This document shows positions 60,879 through 64,000 of a stretch of DNA of 64,000 nt, one piece after another. The notes beneath the pieces are model-generated. The model ran no database searches. It saw only the letters and a list, made by a program, of their open reading frames with translations, and had not been told where the DNA came from. Each line of letters begins with the position of its first letter. Position 1 is the first letter of the stretch. This DNA is from Actinomadura graeca (lineage in GTDB: Bacteria; Actinomycetota; Actinomycetes; Streptosporangiales; Streptosporangiaceae). The stretch is taken from the NCBI RefSeq assembly GCF_019175365.1, contig NZ_CP059572.1:7812001-7876000 (forward strand), given 5' to 3'. A program made the position numbers and the translations under genes.

Positions 60879-61784
60879 TCAGGCGACCGGCGTGAAGTCG
60901 CGCGCCCCGATGAACGAGGGACGCGGCGCGGGCGCTGAGAACGGCTCGACGCACGTGTTCTCGACGCTGTTGAACACGATGAACACGTTGGAGCGGGGGA
61001 ACGGGGTGATGTTCCCATTCGAGCCGTGCATGCAGTTGCAGTCGAACATGGTCGCCGAGCCCGCCGGGCCCGTGAACAGCTCGATCCCGTGCTTGTCGGC
61101 CAGGATCGACAGGCTGTTGGGGTCGGGTGTGCCGATCTCCTGGCCGCGCAAGGACTCCTTGTAGTGGTCGGACGGGGTCTCCCCGACGCAGGCCACGAAC
61201 GTCTTGTGCGAGCCAGGCATGATCATTAGCCCGCCATTGTGCACGAAGTTCTCGGTGAGCGCGATGGAGATGCTCACCGCGCGCATACGCGGCATGCCGT
61301 CCTCGGCGTGCCAGGTCTCGAAGTCCGAGTGCCAGTAGAAGTCCTTGCCGGTGAACCCCGGCTTGTAGTTGACCCGGCTCTGGTGCACGTAGACCTCGGA
61401 GCCGAGGAGCTGCCGGGCCCGTCCGACGACGCGGGGGTCGCGGACGAGCGTGGCGAAGACCTCGCTGATCTTGTGGACCTCGAAGATGGAGCGGACCTCG
61501 TCCGACCCGCGCTCGGTGACGGTGCGCTCGTCGGCCAGGATCTCGGGGTCGGAGGCCAGCCGGCGCAGCTCGGCGCGGTAGTCCTCCACCTCCGCCGGCG
61601 CGAGCAGCTCCTGGACCGACAGATAGCCGTTCGCGTCGAACGAGTCGAGCGTGGCGGCGTCGATGGGGCCGTCCTGCGGGCCGCCGTACACGACCGGGTC
61701 CTGCCGGTACAGCAGCGCGGCCTCGGCGGCCTTGCGGGTGGGGTAGGCGTCGTCGATCGTCGGGTGGGACTCGATGATGCTCAT
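60879..61784 (-). CDS. ectD: Ectoine 5-hydroxylase
   Basis: EctD is an Fe(II)/2-oxoglutarate dioxygenase that turns ectoine into 5-hydroxyectoine. The 301-residue protein has the iron facial triad in FYWHSDFETWHAEDGMPRMRA (HxD) and a distal His in GSATMFDCNCMHGSNGNITPFPRSN. The family signature is the whole HSDFETWHAEDGMP stretch. The ATG overlaps the ectC stop by one base. The protein is cytoplasmic and full length. Confidence 0.97.
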   Translation of the reverse strand: MSIIESHPTIDDAYPTRKAAEAALLYRQDPVVYGGPQDGPIDAATLDSFDANGYLSVQELLAPAEVEDYRAELRRLASDPEILADERTVTERGSDEVRSIFEVHKISEVFATLVRDPRVVGRARQLLGSEVYVHQSRVNYKPGFTGKDFYWHSDFETWHAEDGMPRMRAVSISIALTENFVHNGGLMIMPGSHKTFVACVGETPSDHYKESLRGQEIGTPDPNSLSILADKHGIELFTGPAGSATMFDCNCMHGSNGNITPFPRSNVFIVFNSVENTCVEPFSAPAPRPSFIGARDFTPVA

Positions 61785-62179
61785 CAGGCGTCCTCCTCGG
61801 TGAGCAGCGGGTAGATGCCGTTCTCGTCATGGACCTCCCGGCCCGTGCAGGGCGGGTTGAAGACGCAGACGGTCCGCACGTCGGTGTGAGCACGCAGCGT
61901 GTGGTGCTCATGCCCGTCCAGCAGGTACATCACTCCGGGTTCGATGCGGTGCTTCTCGCCGGTCTCCTCATTGATCAGCTCCCCCTGACCGCCGATGCAG
62001 TACACGGCCTCCACATGGTTGGCGTACCACATCTTCGTCTCGGTGCCGGCGTACAGGATGGTCTCGTGCAGCGAGAACCCCACGCCCTCCTTGGCCAGGA
62101 CGAAACGGCGGCTGCACCAGGTCTCGGCCTGGACGTCGCGCTCGGTGCCGATGATCTCGTCAAGGGAACGAACGATCAT
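61784..62179 (-). CDS. ectC: Ectoine synthase
   Basis: EctC cyclises N-gamma-acetyl-diaminobutyrate to ectoine. The 131-residue cupin starts [21 protein letters not shown]. It has the metal and substrate residues of the family in [25 protein letters not shown] and [18 protein letters not shown]. The length is the usual one for the family. ATG 62179 follows GAGGAG; the longer frame to 62236 has no ribosome site. Confidence 0.97.
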   Translation of the reverse strand: MIVRSLDEIIGTERDVQAETWCSRRFVLAKEGVGFSLHETILYAGTETKMWYANHVEAVYCIGGQGELINEETGEKHRIEPGVMYLLDGHEHHTLRAHTDVRTVCVFNPPCTGREVHDENGIYPLLTEEDA

Positions 62180-62263
62180 GAATCTCCTCTTTCGCAGATG
62201 CCGGGCCGGTCTCTTGTGGGGGAACGACCCCCACACCCCTGAAACGGGCGGTTCCGGGGCAGG

Positions 62264-63526
62264 TCAGACCGAGACCGCCGTGCGGACGGCCTCGACCGAC
62301 TCCGCGATGATCTCCAGGCCGCGGCCGAGGTCGGCCTCGGTCGTGGTGAGCGGCGGCAGCAGCTTGACCACCTCGCTCTCCGGTCCCGAGGTCTCCATCA
62401 GCAGCCCGCGGTTGAACGCCTCCGCGCACACCTTCGGCGCCAGGTCGGCGTCCGACATGACCAGGCCCCAGGCCATGCCGCGGCCGCGGACCGAATCGAC
62501 GGCCCCGGCGTGCGCGAGCGCGATCTGGTCGAGCGCCGTCTCGATCTGCTGGCCCTTGGCGAGGGTCTGCTTCTCCAGCCCGGCGCCGGTCCAGAAGTCC
62601 TCCAGCGCGGCGACGGCGGTCACGAACGCGGGGTTGAAGCCGCGGAAGGTGCCGTTGTGCTCGCCGGGCTCCCACACGTCCAGCTCACGGCGCAGCAGAG
62701 TGATCGCGAACGGCAGCCCGTAGCCGCTCAGCGACTTGGACAGGCAGACGATGTCGGGGACGATCCCGGCGTCCTCGAAGCTGAAGAACGGACCGGTGCG
62801 GCCGCAGCCCATCTGCACGTCGTCGACGATGAGCAGGATGTCGTGCCGCCGGCACAGGTCCTGCAGGCCCCGCAGCCACTCGGCGGTGGCGACGTTGATG
62901 CCGCCCTCGCCCTGCACGGTCTCCACGATCACGGCGGCGGGCTTGTCCAGCCCGCTGCCGCTGTCCTCCAGCATCGTCTCGAACAGCAGGAAGTCGGGCG
63001 TCCGGCCGTCCAGGTAGTTGTCGTAGGGCATCGCGACGCCGTGCCCGAGCGGCACGCCCGCGCCGATCCGCTTCATCGAGTTCCCGGTGACCGCGAGCGC
63101 GCCGAGGGTCATGCCGTGGAAGGCGTTGGTGAAGCTCACGACCGTCTCACGGCCGGTGTACTTGCGCGCCAGCTTCAGCGCGGCCTCCACCGAGTGGTTG
63201 CCCGCCGGGCCAGGGAACTGCACCTTGTAGTCGAGACCGCGCGGGGCGAGCACGTAGTCGTTGAACCGTTCCAAGAAATCGCGTTTCGCGGCCGTGTACA
63301 TGTCCAGGCCGTGCACGACGGCGTCACCGGCGAGGTAGTCCATCAGCCGGCGTTTGAGCTGCGGGTGGTTGTGCCCGTAGTTGAGCGTCCCCGCACCGGC
63401 GAAGAAATCCAGGTAGGTGCGTCCGTTCTCATCGGTCATGTGACTGCCCCGGGCGGTCGTGAACACCGTGGGCCAGCCTCTGCAGTAGCCGCGGACTTCC
63501 GATTCCATACGGGCGAAAACGTCCAT
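62264..63526 (-). CDS. ectB: Diaminobutyrate-2-oxoglutarate aminotransferase
   Basis: EctB makes L-2,4-diaminobutyrate from aspartate semialdehyde, the first step of ectoine synthesis. The 420-residue class III PLP aminotransferase has VQFPGPAGNHSVEAALKLARKYTGR, FTNAFHGMTLGALAVTGN, the PLP Asp in LIVDDVQMGCGRTGPFFSFE and the Schiff-base Lys in PDIVCLSKSLSGYGLP. ATG 63526 is preceded by GGAGG. It sits 84 bp downstream of the ectA stop. Confidence 0.97.
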   Translation of the reverse strand: MDVFARMESEVRGYCRGWPTVFTTARGSHMTDENGRTYLDFFAGAGTLNYGHNHPQLKRRLMDYLAGDAVVHGLDMYTAAKRDFLERFNDYVLAPRGLDYKVQFPGPAGNHSVEAALKLARKYTGRETVVSFTNAFHGMTLGALAVTGNSMKRIGAGVPLGHGVAMPYDNYLDGRTPDFLLFETMLEDSGSGLDKPAAVIVETVQGEGGINVATAEWLRGLQDLCRRHDILLIVDDVQMGCGRTGPFFSFEDAGIVPDIVCLSKSLSGYGLPFAITLLRRELDVWEPGEHNGTFRGFNPAFVTAVAALEDFWTGAGLEKQTLAKGQQIETALDQIALAHAGAVDSVRGRGMAWGLVMSDADLAPKVCAEAFNRGLLMETSGPESEVVKLLPPLTTTEADLGRGLEIIAESVEAVRTAVSV

Positions 63527-63608
63527 GATCTGCCTCCGGCAGGTGTGGATGGGAGCGGGGTCTGTGCGGGGTCGGTGAGGGGCCGGGCCTGACGCCGCGG
63601 ACGCGCGG

Positions 63609-64000
63609 TCAGCCCGCGGCGGTGAGCGGCCCGATCCGAAAGAGGACCTCCGGCTCGTGTCCCTCTTCGGGGAAGTGCTCCGCCCCGAACAGCGGGCCGC
63701 GGACGAGGGCGCCGCCGTGGTCACGGGCGAACGACTCGAACATCGCGGCGGAGGCGGTGTTCCCCGGCGTCACGGTCGCCTCCATGAAGCGGTGCCCGCG
63801 GGGGACCAGCCGTGCGGCGAGCCGGTCCAGCATGCGCCGGGCCAGCCCCTGTCCGCGGTGGGCCTCGTCGACGGCGACCTGCCAGACGAAGAACGTGTCC
63901 GGGCTCGACGGCCGGACGTAGCCGGTGACGAACCCGCAGGGGACGCCGCCGTCACGCGCCACCACGGACGTCTCGGCGAAGTCGCGGCACCACAGCGCGT
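63609..64000 (-). CDS. ectA: L-2,4-diaminobutyrate acetyltransferase, 5' end outside the window
   Basis: Only the C-terminal 130 residues are present; the reading frame is open to the window edge. They show a GNAT acetyl-CoA domain: FVWQVAVDEAHRGQGLARRMLDRLA (loop RGQGLA), preceded by LWCRDFAETSVVARDGGVPCGFVTGYVRPSSPDTFF, the family's signature. EctA acetylates the gamma-amino group of diaminobutyrate. As the first ect gene, the operon promoter must lie to the right of the window. Confidence 0.95.
   Translation of the reverse strand, partial: ALWCRDFAETSVVARDGGVPCGFVTGYVRPSSPDTFFVWQVAVDEAHRGQGLARRMLDRLAARLVPRGHRFMEATVTPGNTASAAMFESFARDHGGALVRGPLFGAEHFPEEGHEPEVLFRIGPLTAAG

Overview
The window is high-GC actinobacterial chromosome. 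Codon third positions are almost all G or C, starts are often GTG or TTG, and many genes look leaderless, with a TANNNT -10 hexamer 6-8 nt before the start codon. Gene content and order (trpCBA, thiol-redox genes, lgt, gltBD, pyk, ANTAR regulator, livJHMGF, paaI-polA, rpsA, coaE, uvrB) match the conserved backbone I recall from Streptomyces and relatives. A large ectoine cluster and extra regulators are added. I infer a filamentous actinomycete, possibly of the Actinomadura/Thermomonosporaceae type; the genus cannot be proven from this sequence alone. I found no transposase, integrase, CRISPR array, rRNA or plasmid gene.

Layout. 1-1580: end of an OmpR-type regulator, then a DUF2752 membrane gene framed by long imperfect inverted repeats. 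1581-4512: trpC, trpB, trpA, with a possible tryptophan leader peptide between trpC and trpB. 4635-8921: VKOR-type oxidoreductase, two DsbA-like proteins, lgt and a VIT1-type metal transporter. 8992-10885: two tandem paralogous membrane-anchored proteins of unknown function. 11193-17253: gltB and gltD, preceded by a DasR-type operator. 17618-21415: a toroid-fold protein, an AraC regulator divergent from a DJ-1/PfpI protein, and pyk behind two DasR-type operators. 21556-22342: an odd tRNA with CAA anticodon and an ANTAR response regulator. 22648-27650: the livJHMGF uptake operon. 27722-33466: lipoprotein, thioesterase, polA, a structured and strongly GT-rich gap, and a polysaccharide deacetylase. 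33704-38504: rpsA, a membrane/EEP fusion, a GNAT enzyme and coaE.

38552-49891 is an accessory block between coaE and uvrB. Its centrepiece is a 1960-residue TIR / degenerate metallophosphoesterase / NACHT / pentapeptide / 15-repeat WD40 protein, a strong candidate for an antiviral or conflict STAND ATPase. It also holds an ArsB/NhaD-type permease, an inositol-monophosphatase-family enzyme, an unknown two-TM protein paired with a cupin, and an orphan histidine kinase. After uvrB (49972-52089) come a degenerate tandem-repeat tract and a set of GNAT, APH-like, GDSL-lipase, TetR and RibD-like genes.

57707-64000 is one minus-strand block, ectA-ectB-ectC-ectD-ehuB-ehuC-ehuD-ehuA. It joins ectoine and hydroxyectoine synthesis to an ABC importer for the same solutes. 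ectA runs off the right edge.
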